Shown here: positions 13,364 through 24,239 of the stretch, piece after piece | Numbering within the stretch: the first letter of the stretch is position 1 | Layout of the letters: each line of letters opens with the position of its first letter | Assembly: GCA_021234155.1 (NCBI GenBank) | Contig: JAJEKV010000133.1 | Coordinates: 795,186 to 859,185, forward strand | Direction: 5' to 3' | Origin: Isoetes taiwanensis | Taxonomy: Eukaryota > Streptophyta > Lycopodiopsida > Isoetales > Isoetaceae | Length of the DNA: 64,000 nucleotides | The notes under the pieces: generated by a model | The model's input: only the letters and a program-made list of their open reading frames with translations | Databases searched by the model: none | What the model was told of the DNA's origin: nothing | Made by a program: the position numbers and the translations under genes

Positions 13364-13714
13364 ATGCGCAAAGATTATTGGATGTACACCATATATACAA
13401 CCAATAATGCCGCTACAAGAGTCATCAATAATTCCTTGGCTATAAATATAGGCGCATTCGACGCCACAAAGACATTCCGCCATGTCTCGCCATCTTCACA
13501 GCCCCATGTTGACACCCTTACTTGCCTTATGACCTATGACGATCTTTATGCCTGCGAGTTGAAAGGGATCTCTCTCGATCCCTGGCTGTATGGTATAGCT
13601 ACTGGTCGAAAGAAAGACTCCCCCGGCGAGTATCATGTTACTATCCATATTGTGTGGGTTCCGGAGCGCGAGGCTTTTGAGATTAATAGAATCACCAATA
13701 ATTACAATCTATGA
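13364..13714 (+). CDS. hypothetical 116-aa protein, unknown
   Basis: An uninterrupted frame from ATG 13364 to a stop at 13714. The C-terminal half looks protein-like (TYDDLYACELKGISLDPWLY, then IHIVWVPEREAFEIN), while the N-terminal 45 residues are Asn/Thr-rich and may be spurious. The true segment may begin near 13500. No domain, signal peptide or membrane segment is evident. It may be an exon or fragment of the surrounding dead element. Confidence 0.3.
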   Translation: MRKDYWMYTIYTTNNAATRVINNSLAINIGAFDATKTFRHVSPSSQPHVDTLTCLMTYDDLYACELKGISLDPWLYGIATGRKKDSPGEYHVTIHIVWVPEREAFEINRITNNYNL

Positions 13715-14224
13715 CTCATGTATTTCATAACTTTATATGATATGATGATGTAACTGTGTTGTGCATGATTACATGATTGTTATGTTTCATTTGTTATCTT
13801 CGGTTCCGATCCACGTTTTCACGTTTTCCTTTTTGCACGCAAGAAGGAAAGTGGGCGGCGCTTAATTTTCCTGAAAAGTGGAAGCCTTCATGAAACTACC
13901 TTCGTGCCATCCGGGGGCAAAGTCGTCACGCCAGTTTGAGGAGACTATTCCCGGCGAAAGAAAATGGGCGCCCAATTTCCTCTGGAAGGAAAGTGGGCGG
14001 GCGCCCAATTTCCTCAGGAGGCCTCCATGAAATAAGATATTACTATTCAGAAATTGCACGTCATTGGGATGTTCTCAATGTAGACAAAAACATTCTATTC
14101 ACATAGGAATGGAGTACATGGATGGATTACGTAGATAATAATATCAACTAAACAACATGCGTCGAAAGCATAGGTTGAACAGAATGACAATAGATAATAA
14201 TAGATAATATTAAACATGGACGTT

Positions 14225-14593
14225 TCAGTCAATATCCAGTTCCACCGCAATTAGATCCCCCAGTTGGAACTCTGATATGTCTTGTCGGCAGTACAGATCC
14301 AGCCAGTCATCCAATTCTGCCATCGGATAGGGAGTGCTGAGGATGAGTTTGATTACCAAAGCCACACGCTGCCTCTTTTCCTTCTTGTAAAGCTTCTTAA
14401 ACAACGACCGGAAAGTGTTGTGCAGCCAAACATCCTCCATTTTCAGCAACCTCTTCAGAGCTTCTGCCCTGTAAATATGGCGTTTCAAGGAAATCAAGCA
14501 GCCTTCCAGCTCTACCCTGCTAAGGTTATCCGGCTCATCGCCATCCTTCATCAACTCTCCACGACGAATGAGCTTCCTGAGTTGGCTTCTCAT
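14225..14593 (-). CDS. hypothetical charged 122-aa protein or gene fragment
   Basis: An open frame with good protein character: Leu-rich, amphipathic and charged, with VELEGCLISLKRHIYRAEAL, LFKKLYKKEKRQRVALVIK and a C-terminal acidic end LGDLIAVELDID. Minus-strand protein-like text continues upstream to about 14870 in another frame, so the gene may extend further with a frameshift or intron. It lies between the family I palindromes and a decayed minus-strand region. I do not recognise the family. Confidence 0.35.
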   Translation of the reverse strand: MRSQLRKLIRRGELMKDGDEPDNLSRVELEGCLISLKRHIYRAEALKRLLKMEDVWLHNTFRSLFKKLYKKEKRQRVALVIKLILSTPYPMAELDDWLDLYCRQDISEFQLGDLIAVELDID

Positions 14594-14989
14594 TTCTTAC
14601 GTTGCCATTTTGTTTTATCTCGCTCGCACCTCAACCTTGAAGCCGATTCGCATGAGCTAATATTGGCTCCTACGATATGGCAATCGCATTTCGCCATTGT
14701 GAATCCATAGCTGCTGGTTCTCGACCATTCTCGACCGGCACGAATATGAATCTACACTATGCATTTTAAGCGAATCCGCCGTATGGCGACCACGCCTACG
14801 TATATGCCATGGCGAGACACAAACTCGGTTGGCACTTTTGGGCTTTATAGATACAAGGCCTCGCCATCCCACCTACCACTACACATTTCAAAATTTGCAT
14901 CATTCTACTAAATAAAACCCTTATTTTCTAAAAATCTTTACATTTGGGAGTCATATGGACTCGGCCAAAGTCCACAATTAATGAAATTA

Positions 14990-15560
14990 TGCTTGGATGT
15001 ATTTTCAAAGAACTTAGGCGCTAGTGAAGTCTTAAGTAATTCTCCTTCCTCTCCAACCACCATAGATAGTACGTAATGCTTTGCAAAAGTCCGCCATTGC
15101 TATTTGCATTTTTGACGCCTTGGAGGCCATCCTTTAAAGTTCTTTACCAGATCTATTTTCACGATAGCCTCTTGAGGCCTTCCAATGACTGCTCAAATAG
15201 GAATTGCAATCTTTTGTCCCGCAATAATCTTCTTGCAAATATACTTTCTTTTTTTGGAGTCAAATTAGATACCTCATTCATTATGAGATTTACGGAAGCA
15301 TTCACCTTTCTTCTAATTGGCTTTGTCACGATCCACCCCTACAAACCCTCTCGTTTCGATTTTCTTTTGCACCTTGTAACAATTGCTTTCCGAAACTTCA
15401 TCAACATGAGGATTGAAATCTGAACCCGATGCCGACCCTCGGCGCTTGCATGAGAGTCCAATCCTTCTTCCATAGTTTCTTCTTCAACTAGTGCTTTAAG
15501 ACATCGATCCATTCTCGAAAGGGGATACAACATCCCCGCACAAGAAATCGAGTTATTAAC
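14990..15560 (-). pseudogene. decayed minus-strand coding segment
   Basis: The minus strand shows broken protein-like text, for example GRPQEAIVKIDLVKNFKGWP near 15130-15190 and MDRCLKALVEEETMEEGLDS near 15450-15515, interrupted by stops. It is probably the remains of the same element as 14225-14870. No domain is recognised. Confidence 0.3.
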
Positions 15561-15755
15561 CGATTTGTACTACTTGCTTGAAGGGATTTGTATTATTGCT
15601 TGAAGGAAAGGGATTTCAATTTGTTCAAGATACATTTGTTTCTTGAAATGCATTCGATTTAAGAGCAACTATAATCCATTCGGCCCAAGTTTTCGTTGAG
15701 GTAGAATCCGAGCCATGTTTGATCGATTGAGTAAAGTTCAAAATGTCGCCAAAAG

Positions 15756-15776
15756 TTTTTTTTTTTTTTTTTGCAA
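15756..15776. repeat. poly(T) tract
   Basis: A run of about 18 T at 15757-15774. It could be the tail of a minus-strand retroposon, but no retroposon body was identified. Confidence 0.7.
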
Positions 15777-16714
15777 GATATTTAGATTTTATTGATAGAG
15801 AAGCTAGTACAAGATTTCGGGAGGATTTGGTATAATTATGGAGAATATTGTACGTCAACCGCCTTTATTAATGATAGGCAACTCCATGTAAAATTCAAAA
15901 TGTACATTACAAACACTTTAACCCAGTTCAAATTTTTACATCAATATACAAAAAAATTCAATCACCCTTTCATGCTTCTACCCAGCATGCATGAGCTGAA
16001 ACTTGAGAAAAACCTGAGTCGAAACCTGATAATGATGCTGCTTAAGTTAAAACCTGAAGCCTGAGATTAGCTTATTGTGTTGGCCGGAACCAGTAGCGTT
16101 TCGACGATTTTGAGGTCAATGGATTTTTTTTTGGTCGAGCCTATGCGCGCATAGCTCTGAGTTTTTTTGCCCATATGTGTATGGGCATCAACACATCCAA
16201 TGTTTTTCGACCTACCAAAAGGTCTTCGGCCTACCATATTTTTATCTCGTTTTGTTGAACATAAAGAGAAAAAAACAAGATTGCCATCGATCTGGGTCAT
16301 CGGATCGGTATTCTCGAATAGAACAAACATGCATCTCTCCCATGCATGCATGCATTACATGCATTTTTTGGGGCTCTGGTTCGTTTGGAGATTGCTATTT
16401 CTTGCAGATTCTTCATCGATTTCTTATCGGCATTTTCTCCTCTCTCAGCAGTTCCCTTGACTCTCTTTCTTTGACACCAAGCAAGGGAGGGGCTTCTCCC
16501 TGCTTGGTTTAACAGTTTTGGCATCTATTTCTATGTTATGGCATGTTCTTCCCCAATCTTATCCTTTTTTGGCAAGCATCCTTTGACCTTCGACCTCGAT
16601 CTTGTTTTGATAAGGAGGTCTTTTTGTCGGGAGCTTTTGTCTATTTCATGCGAGCCCTAATTCGGGAATGCCATCGATCCGAGCCGTCGGAACTTATTCT
16701 CGAATAGGGCGAAC

Positions 16715-17071
16715 ATGCATCTCTCCCATGCATGCATGCATGCATTGCATGCATTTTCTAGGGCTCTGGTTCGTTTGGGGATCGCTATTTTTTGCAGGTT
16801 CTTATTCGACTTTTCATCGGCGTTTTCTCCTCTCTCAGCAGTTCCCTTGACTCCCACCCACCCTCCCTTAAATGTTGTTTTTTGTTGCGTGGCACGCGTG
16901 ACCAGCCCCTCGTTTTTTCGAGGTCTTTTCTCTATTGTTTTTTTATTGGTGATGTGTAGGTCCAGGGGTGATGCGCAACTTCAGTATTCTCTGTGGAGCA
17001 TGGGTTTTTTTTTTTGGGAACGTTTAGCAGCCTTGCGTTGTTCAAGCCCCTTGCTGAGATCTTATCACTAG
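16715..17071 (+). CDS. ORF in left fold-back arm (118 aa), doubtful
   Basis: An open frame running through the left arm with a Cys/His/Leu-rich, partly hydrophobic product ending SSPLLRSYH. The right arm carries a matching 119-codon frame on the opposite strand (18153-18512) ending CPSPLPKAYH. The match follows from the arms being inverted copies. There is no evidence of translation, and the internal sequence differs widely. Confidence 0.2.
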   Translation: MHLSHACMHALHAFSRALVRLGIAIFCRFLFDFSSAFSPLSAVPLTPTHPPLNVVFCCVARVTSPSFFRGLFSIVFLLVMCRSRGDAQLQYSLWSMGFFFWERLAALRCSSPLLRSYH

Positions 17072-18152
17072 AGTTTTTCCTTGAAAATCCAAAAGGGCAG
17101 GGTTTGTTAATCCCAGCGATAAGCTCTCGGCAGGTACGCTAGCCAACATCTGTAGCAAACAATTTTATTTGGGGTCCAGGTGTTATAACTGGATATTCCC
17201 TATGTTTTTCATTTTTTGGGTAGCTTGGGATGTGCAGCTATCCACTCTATACCATTGTTGAAAAACTGCTGAGATGAATGAAAAGCCTAGCTAGGAGCTT
17301 TTGTCTATTTCATGCGAGCCCTAATTCGAGAATTGTGTGTATGCCATTCTAGAATGGGACTCGCATGAAACCAACAAACCGCCCGATAGATAGGCTTCTC
17401 ATTCATCTCAGCAGATTTTCTACAATGGTGGGTAGTGGGTAGCCGCACACATGCGCACTACCATTAGGGTTTTTTTGAGATTAAAAAGGGCCTTCAAAAC
17501 ATGCCAACTAAGCCAAATGAAGATAAATGAGCTACCAATGAGAAATCAGAGCCTGACGGGTCCAGTCAGCAAAACTGTTATAACTAACTCACTGGATCAC
17601 ATTTTCTAGCATAACTGTTGATAGAAAAGTTCAAATGAGCTCTCGTTTAGTGCAATAGATAGATCTCGTTGAGATCTTTCCAACCTTAGGTGCCTTGCAC
17701 ATATTTTAACTACTTATGATTGTCAAAACTCCAAAAATATGGTTTTTATCATTTTTTACTATCCTACGGGGCTAAAAGATATGCAAACCACCCAAGGTTG
17801 GAAAGATCTCAATGAGATCTATCTATTGCACCAAACAAGAGCTCATTTGGACTTTTCTATCAACATTTATGCTAGAAAATGTGATCCAGTGAGTTAGTTA
17901 TAACTGTTTTGCTGACTGGATTACCAGTTCTGTTTTCTGATTGGTAGTTCATATAGCTTAGTCAACAATTCTTAGAAGGCCCTTTTATGATCTCAAAAAA
18001 TCCCTAATGCCACGAAAAATAAAGGGAAAATCCAATTATATCCTTTGGACCCCAAAAAATACAATGCTAATAGATATTTGGCTGGTGTAACTGCCGAAAG
18101 CTTATCACCGGGATTAAAAAACCCCGCCCTTTCGGGTTTTCGAGGAAAAACC

Positions 18153-18512
18153 CTAGTGATAAGCCTTCGGCAAGGGGCTTGGACAAACGTAAGGCATAAA
18201 AAATGCTCCCAACCCACGAATGAAACAGATGCCACTTTCAGCGAACCTCATACGCACATCACCAACAAAAACAACAAGACAAAACAAACCTCCCAAAGTG
18301 GAGGGGTGATTACGTCGTGTGCCGCGCGACAAATATAATAAACAAAGAAGGGGGGGGGGGAGGGTGGGTTCAAAGAGAAAAAGGTACTGCTGAGAGAGAA
18401 GAGGAAGCGCCGATGAGAGTCGATCGATGCTTACGCGCCTAAAATAGCGAACTCCCAACCAGAATGGGCATGCACCGCCCGCATGCATGCAAAACATGCA
18501 TGCTCGTCCCAT
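18153..18512 (-). CDS. ORF in right fold-back arm (119 aa), doubtful
   Basis: This is the counterpart of the frame at 16715-17071 in the inverted arm. It is similar in length, Cys/Phe/Leu-rich, starts MGRACMFCMHAGG and ends in the same way. Both frames staying open in diverged arms is mildly notable, but low-complexity tracts such as GCATGC and the poly-G run at 18351-18361 make chance likely. Confidence 0.2.
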   Translation of the reverse strand: MGRACMFCMHAGGACPFWLGVRYFRRVSIDRLSSALPLLSQQYLFLFEPTLPPPLLCLLYLSRGTRRNHPSTLGGLFCLVVFVGDVRMRFAESGICFIRGLGAFFMPYVCPSPLPKAYH

Positions 18513-18620
18513 TCTAGAATGGCGATCCGATGTCTCGGATCGATGGGATTAAGTGTAAGAAGTCAACACAAGAAGGAAAAAACACTTATCGATGATCCTA
18601 TACGCGTATAGGCAAAACCA

Positions 18621-19253
18621 ATTTTTTGTTTTTTTACCTATGACAAATTTGCATTTGAACCCAATTTTTGCCCGATTTGGGTTTTTTTGGTAACTTTCAA
18701 TACGTGTTGACACTAATTATTAAGCTAGAAAATACATGTGCCTCAAAAGAAAATTGCTATGCTATAAGCGCATAGACAATATCTTAAATCAAAATTTGTA
18801 TGCTATATCCGCATGGACAAATACCTAAGAAAATACAAGACAAGATGTTCAAATGCCATCATTAATATTTAGGATATTGTAATCAATAGTTAGGTGTCAA
18901 ATGGGTCGATGAGCTGCTAAAAAAAAATTGCTGATCCAAATAGAAGATGAACCTGGAAATGATGATGATGCCAGTTACAGGTTATTGAAGATGAAAGCCA
19001 TACTCTTCTGAGTTGCCCTGCTTTTGAGATAGTCCGGAATCATTTTTTGACCTTAGCATTTCATTCCACGCTTCCACAACTTCTCAGGGCACCATCTGTG
19101 CATGACTTGGCATTATACATACTTGAGGTTCTAGATAAACGTCTGCAATTACTGAGCCCCCAGTAGTCATTATCTCTGTTTGTCTAGTATCATCATTACT
19201 GCAAAGGTTTTTCCCTTGAAAATCTTTCGAGGCAGGGGTTTTTTAATAGCCCA
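18621..19253. other. noncoding AT-rich spacer
   Basis: No coding sequence is recognised. The end of the stretch (19200-19245) carries TTTTTCCCTTGAAAATC and GGCAGGGGTTTTTT. These resemble the block in the fold-back arms at 17075-17110 and lead into the LINE/SINE-like tail. Confidence 0.4.
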
Positions 19254-19325
19254 TTGTATGGGTCCCATGACCTATTGGTCTCCGTGGACGTTAAAAAAAC
19301 TATTCTATTCTATTCTATTCTATTC
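19254..19325 (+). mobile_element. retroposon 3' end with (TATTC)n tail, copy A
   Basis: GGGTCCCATGACCTATTGG, TCTCCGTGGACGTTAAAAAA and then (CTATT)n. The same 3' module occurs at 23188-23258, 53960-54036 and 56458-56531. Repeated short pentamer tails mark non-LTR retroposons of the CR1 type, so this is probably a LINE 3' end or a SINE using that LINE's tail. Confidence 0.65.
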
Positions 19326-21665
19326 ATTTAATTGGGACAAGGACGCCGAAAATAATGATGATAAGAAATATCCTCTTCCTATTAAGAAAGTTCCTAAGGA
19401 CATCTAAAAATGTTGTTGCAAAATTTTACAAATATATTATTTCTTAACTACCTTATTTAATAAATTACTTTTATCTTCACTTTAAATTTTGTACTTTTAT
19501 TTTGTAATATGCAATTTTATTTTCTTGTTTTGTTAAAATTACATTGATGTTCTTCACAAATGGCACTTTTTACATCTGTGCTCAAAATTTTATACTTTTT
19601 TTTCCTAAAAGTTGTAGAATGGGCAAAATTTTATAAAAAAACAACTTGACGCAATTGCACTATAGGTCATTAGTGCAATTGCTCCATCACTTTGTTAGAT
19701 AGGCTAGAAGTAAACAAATTTTGCATCATAGCATCTTACATCAACCAATTAGGATACTTTGGACTAAAACAGACTCTATGCCATATGGCATTCAGAGACT
19801 CTCGGAAACCCCGTCGTGCAGAGTAATCCAGTTTGATCCAATTTATCCCAAAGTTCTCCAAAAATTACCTAATAAGCCACTCCAGCTCTTCAAGTTAGTC
19901 AAATGGGTCCATTATACCTTCCAGAACCTAGATAACAGGTAGTTCCGGCACGAAAATCTAGGAAATCCTGGTCTATATAAGGGAACCTCATTTGACCTCC
20001 CTTCTTCTCACCAAACTTGAGCTCTCCCTGCTCAGGCGATTTTCTAGCCCTCTTGTCATCTCTGTGAACCATTTTCTACTCTCCTCTCCATTCCCATGGC
20101 GCCTACCAACTTCATCGAATGGTATAACAGAACGAATCACATCAGTGAAGTACCTATTGAAGAAGCCTCCTAAATATTCGACCATGTCTTTGATCTTCAT
20201 GCAACATTGTCACGAACACCCTTCTGTTGCCGAAGTAAGCAACAAATTAGAACACGCATAAAATACAGAGGATCTAGATGTAGTGATGCAATGCTCCCAT
20301 TTTGTGAAGAGCTCTATTTGTGCAAAGAAAGATTTCAAGATATTTTGTTCAAATGTTTAGCTAATACATTATATAGGCCAAAAAATATTGTTCAGATTGT
20401 GTAGCAGGAAATGAGTTGCACCGAAGGGAATTTCAGCACAGATTTGGATTAGGACTGTGCACAAAATGGACATGTCAAAAAGAAACGTAGTCTGTCAGTT
20501 GATTATGCATCTAGGCAGAGGAAAGTGCACTTCTATGTCTTCATAATTGTACATATTATGAACAGTGTATTTCGGGGAGCCCGCAGCGACTGATCACTGC
20601 AGCCGATAGGATACATATCTCCGTGCCCACGTAAATGTCGATGGAGGCGGAGGGACCTGTTACTAGCTGCATTGTTTACTTACTGCAATTAATACGTTGA
20701 TGATGACATCAATATTTTAATATATCAACTTTGGTGTTATATGCAAAAGTTTTAGAAGGCTCAAAGCTAATCAATCTCTATGCCACTCTGGATTACCTTC
20801 AAGTACCTAGGCAATGCCTAAACCATCATTACACTAAATTTATAAATTGTTTAAAGCTCAAACTTTCAATTGTTTGAATAACATGCTAATGGGTCAGACA
20901 ATTGCATGATAATACATAGTTGTGTAAGGATGGGCAACAATAATGCTGTGTGGTATAGCTAAATTGATGCTTTTAGATAATGTTGCAATACCACCATGAA
21001 AAACTTATTAGATTTCTAGGAAAGCTCAAGGATAACCTTCCAATGATGCTACTAGATTTATATCGTAAAGGATCTAGAGGGAATTCTTCTTCATTTGTTT
21101 TGTATAAACATGTAATTATGTTTACTCCATTTTGGCCCATATTCTGCATTTAAATTATTTTGTTTTCCTGGTCTTTCTTGTTTCTAAAAATTCCCATACA
21201 AATAACAACATTTTATATTACACACACATATCAATTGTATGAAGTATTTGCTAGCCTTGCTTAAGCCAATAATACACAAAATCCAAAACCAGAGACCTTT
21301 CCAATTGAATGGCCCTCTAGACGAATAGCTGCTAAAGCTCTTCCTTGGACCAACAAATCTTTACATCCTAATCCACCATCTCTTCTATCACAACACATTT
21401 CTGACTATGCAACCTTAGTTGTTTTACCTCAGATGAACTTATGATGCCGAAAATCTGATCACATATATATATCCGAGAATTATTGCAGATAAATATAAGT
21501 GGCATTGAAAATAGCATTTGCAACTATCACATGCCTTATGGTAGAGAGGGACCTACATGACCAGAGATTAACCTTTTTTCCAAATCTTTTTCACAATTGC
21601 TGCCAAAGTCCATTGAAATTCCATAAAGTTCATATGTTTGTATATGGCTTAATAATAGCTACGTT
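19326..21665. other. AT-rich stretch upstream of the SAC exons, no clear gene
   Basis: Short, interrupted frames only. Part of it may belong to the Helitron that ends at 23816, whose 5' end I could not fix. A segment at 20023-20200 has GC content like coding sequence on both strands, without a recognisable product. Confidence 0.35.
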
Positions 21666-22119
21666 TTTAGACAGTGCAAGCCAAGACAGTGTTACATTGA
21701 TCTCAAGGCAGTGTATCAGAATTGGTGAGCAATTTTTTATGAGATATTTATTTTTAATCATTGGATATTATAATGGTTCTGGGGAGACTATCTTTAAGGT
21801 CATTCGCTACAGGCACCCGTTTATGGCAAAGAGGCGCTGATATAGAAGGATCTGTTGCAAGTTTTGTTGAAACAGAACAGCTTCTTGAAGTTGATGGCAT
21901 TATAGCTTCGTATGTCTAGGTATAATATAGAATCACGTATATTAATAGATGTTATCTGTTGCTCCATTCTATGCTATAGTATTTTGCTCTATTGCAATTT
22001 CAATCTGTTGTTCCAGATCATTGGATCAATTCCTATTCTATGGGAGCAGATTGCTGATTTGGACATGTGACCAACATGGGTACAGAATTAGAAAGCTCAG
22101 ACGCGTATTTCTCTCCAGG
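21666..22119 (+). pseudogene. captured fragment of a SAC-domain phosphoinositide phosphatase gene
   Basis: Three exon-like blocks with canonical splice sites match plant SAC1-type phosphoinositide phosphatases. Block 1 (to 21724) reads QDSVTLISRQCIRIG, followed by a GT donor. An intron at 21725-21812 ends in AG. Block 2 (21813-21919) reads TRLWQRGADIEGSVASFVET, then EQLLEVDGIIASYV and a stop where the family has Gln. Intron 2 is 21920-22016. Block 3 (22017-22119) reads IIGSIPILWEQIADL and then shifts frame, ending at a GTAAAT donor. In intact enzymes this part precedes the catalytic CX5R motif, which is absent here. The enzymes remove phosphate from membrane phosphoinositides. This piece is dead and lies upstream of a Helitron 3' end, which suggests capture. 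Confidence 0.8.
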
Positions 22120-23177
22120 TAAATTGATCTTGCTTTTCAATTTGTTTTGATAGACAACCTTTAGAAGAAGAGTATTGGAAAATAAAACAACAGGGGCCTT
22201 TGGCAATAAATGCAAAGAGTAGTAGCTTTGAGCAAGGAACTTTTATATTCATCGCTTCTAATAATTAGGCTTTAAGAAACAGATATTAACATTACCATTA
22301 CGTAACAGTTAGGTTTTTGTCTTAACTAGACATCAATGGTGGAGAATGTGGTTTCACAAAAAATGCTCTACTTGAACATCTGCTATCCGTTGCTAGAGAA
22401 AATCTAAGTGTAAATGGTGAAAAATATCACTTCTCATGTAAATATATTGCAATCAGCATGCTCTAACTCCAATACACAATCCTTCAGCAATATATCTGGG
22501 GCAGATGTAGAATTGTTTCCTTTGTAAATCAGTTCATGTATCTTTATTTTCTGATAAGTTTGTTCAGATGTTTTACATCTTCGTAATGTTGTACATAATA
22601 GAAAAAGATAGCAACAAAGTTCTCGACATGCTTGCATGGGGGAGCCTTATAAGCTCATTCTTTAGACATGCAATAAAGGTCAATAACAGGTAAAATGTTG
22701 AGGCAAATGAGATCATGTCCTTTCTCCGTTTAAATCAATCTTCTGTAATGATAATATTTATCTTTGTGATAAAGTCTTGGCCAGATGGGAACTTTTAATA
22801 TATGTGACCTTTTAATAGGAAGCCCTGCTGGATAAGCATGTCAAAACAATCATTTTAAAATGCTACTTATACAAGATTAGTACCAATTTCTAGGCTGCCT
22901 TTACATAGAGCAACATTCATAGACTTTGTAAGTTGGTGATCATACAAGAGCTATGATGCACACCAACATAATTCAACTCTTTATAACCCATTTGGTTATA
23001 ACCCATTTGGAACCATTACAATCAAATCTATGACAATAGATATTACTTACCACTAAACTCTACAAGCATTTTGTTACCATTACTAAATGCCAAGTTGAAA
23101 ACAACAAACAAAGAAATCCATGATATCGTACGTACAAAAAAAAAAGCATGAAAAGGCCAACAATTTCAAGGATGGAA
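22120..23177. other. noncoding, AT-rich
   Basis: Probable intron and untranslated sequence around the captured SAC exons. A 67-codon minus-strand frame (22434-22637) is not recognisable. TTTATAACCCATTTGGTTATAACCCATTTGG is a short duplication at about 22979-23010. Confidence 0.35.
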
Positions 23178-23187
23178 TGTATGTATG

Positions 23188-23258
23188 GGTCCCATGACCT
23201 ATTGGTCTCCGTGGATGTTAAAAAAACTATTCTATTCTATTCTATTCTATTCTATTCT
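23188..23258 (+). mobile_element. retroposon 3' end with (TATTC)n tail, copy B
   Basis: Same module as 19254-19325, almost base for base (GGGTCCCATGACCTATTGG, CCGTGGATGTTAAAAAAAC), followed by about five TATTC units. Confidence 0.65.
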
Positions 23259-23429
23259 TAGTTTTAGGCAAATAAGTCATAGATAACATGAAATGTTTGC
23301 TACTTGGCAAAGTGAATTGTTGATACCCTATGTTGATAACATGAATTGTTGATATCCTATGTTGGCAACATGAATTATTGACATCTACATGAATTTCACA
23401 GGCTTTGTTTTAAATTTCCTATGAGCCCA

Positions 23430-23545
23430 AATTATAGTCACCCAAATTATAGTCACCCATTTATAGTCACCCATTTATAGTCACCCAAATTATAGTCACC
23501 CATTATTTTGCACTGCCAACATTCGTCACCCATTGTTTTGCACTG
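23430..23545. repeat. short tandem repeats (TTATAGTCACCCA)n
   Basis: About four copies of AAATTATAGTCACCCA or ATTTATAGTCACCCA at 23440-23503, followed by two copies of TTTTGCACTGCCAACA. Confidence 0.7.
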
Positions 23546-23789
23546 CCAACAGCCCACTTCAATGCTATTCATAGTAGTACCAAAAGTTTGATCATTACAA
23601 TTAGCACACTTGATATGTTATGCAAAAGGTTACTCATTCCAAATACTATCCTTTCTGCAGAACCTCCCTCCCTCCCCCAAAACACCTAGATGAAAAAGAT
23701 TGCTTTACATTATGTATACAATTAGCGGCGGTTAAATTGCAAGGTATGTGTATTCAATTCTGTAAATTCAATAACAGGGTTTCAACCTA

Positions 23790-23816
23790 GCCCAGCAACG
23801 CTAGGCTTGGTTCTAG
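23790..23816 (+). mobile_element. Helitron 3' terminus (plus strand)
   Basis: A near-perfect hairpin GCCCAGC-AAC-GCTAGGC (23790-23806), then six bases, then CTAG (23813-23816) followed by T. Helitrons end in a short hairpin a few bases before CTRR and insert between A and T. The opposite-strand terminus at 30544-30570 has the same stem and loop. The element body lies to the left and plausibly includes the SAC fragment. I could not place its 5' TC end. Confidence 0.65.
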
Positions 23817-24239
23817 TCCTTTATGGTGACCCAATTGCTGGATTGCCATAGCCAAAGTACTATTGTTATTTTTGCTTATTATTACTATTTCCCTATTATT
23901 TTCCTTCTTGGATTTACATTTCATTTAATATTCATGAGATCTAATGCCAATTGCTTGTAGAACACTTTGAGGATGTACACTATATTCTAATTAATGCAAC
24001 TTAAGTTGTAGCCCTATGTAGAAATTCCTAGAATATGTCAAATTTGATTACAAATAAATATACAGGATCAACATATGAACCACTAGAAGCAGCACAAAAA
24101 TGGATTTTTTTTTTTTTTTTCTTCTTCTTCCCATCAACATTTGTGTACATGTATCATGTCGTAGTGATATTAATTCTCTTCATATAGCAAGGTGTATATA
24201 ATTCATAACAAAGATTTTGCAATGACTTTTTATTTAATT
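23817..24239. other. noncoding, AT-rich with poly(T)
   Basis: No gene. A run of about 17 T at 24105-24120 is followed by CTTCTTCTTC. Confidence 0.5.

Larger units (their letters stand above)
5988..14012. repeat. dispersed palindrome family I (AAATTGGGCGCCCAATTT)
   Basis: An 18-bp palindrome recurs across 8 kb. Perfect copies lie at 6298-6315 and 11175-11192. Near-perfect or spaced copies lie at about 5988-6010, 6181-6196, 7982-8000, 8106-8120, 8137-8153, 9873-9891, 9943-9980, 12221-12238, 12303-12320, 12866-12885, 13963-13979 and 13993-14012. The form is four A/T bases, a ten-base GC-rich inverted core, then four A/T bases. Outside this interval I do not see the same word. The role is unknown; subterminal transposase binding sites are one option. 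Confidence 0.7.
16100..18620. mobile_element. nested fold-back (inverted-repeat) element
   Basis: The left arm (about 16600-17210) and the right arm (about 18010-18600) are inverted copies: GCATGCATGCATGC tracts, CTCTCTCAGCAGT, a TTATCACTAG(A/G)GTTTTTCC block and a GATAAGC(T/C)(T/C)TCGGCAG block all match in reverse. Inside them a second inverted pair (about 17460-17690 and 17795-18000) shares CAGCAAAAC(T/A)GTTATAACTA and TTTCTAGCATAA. A third small inverted unit sits inside the left arm (about 17240-17450, CTGCTGAGATGAATGA). A further direct copy of the arm start lies at 16140-16520. No transposase is present, so I call it a nonautonomous fold-back element. Confidence 0.75.

Noticed and set aside
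23440-23545. CRISPR-like array
   Set aside because: Units are adjacent with no unique spacers; this is a short tandem repeat in a nuclear plant genome.
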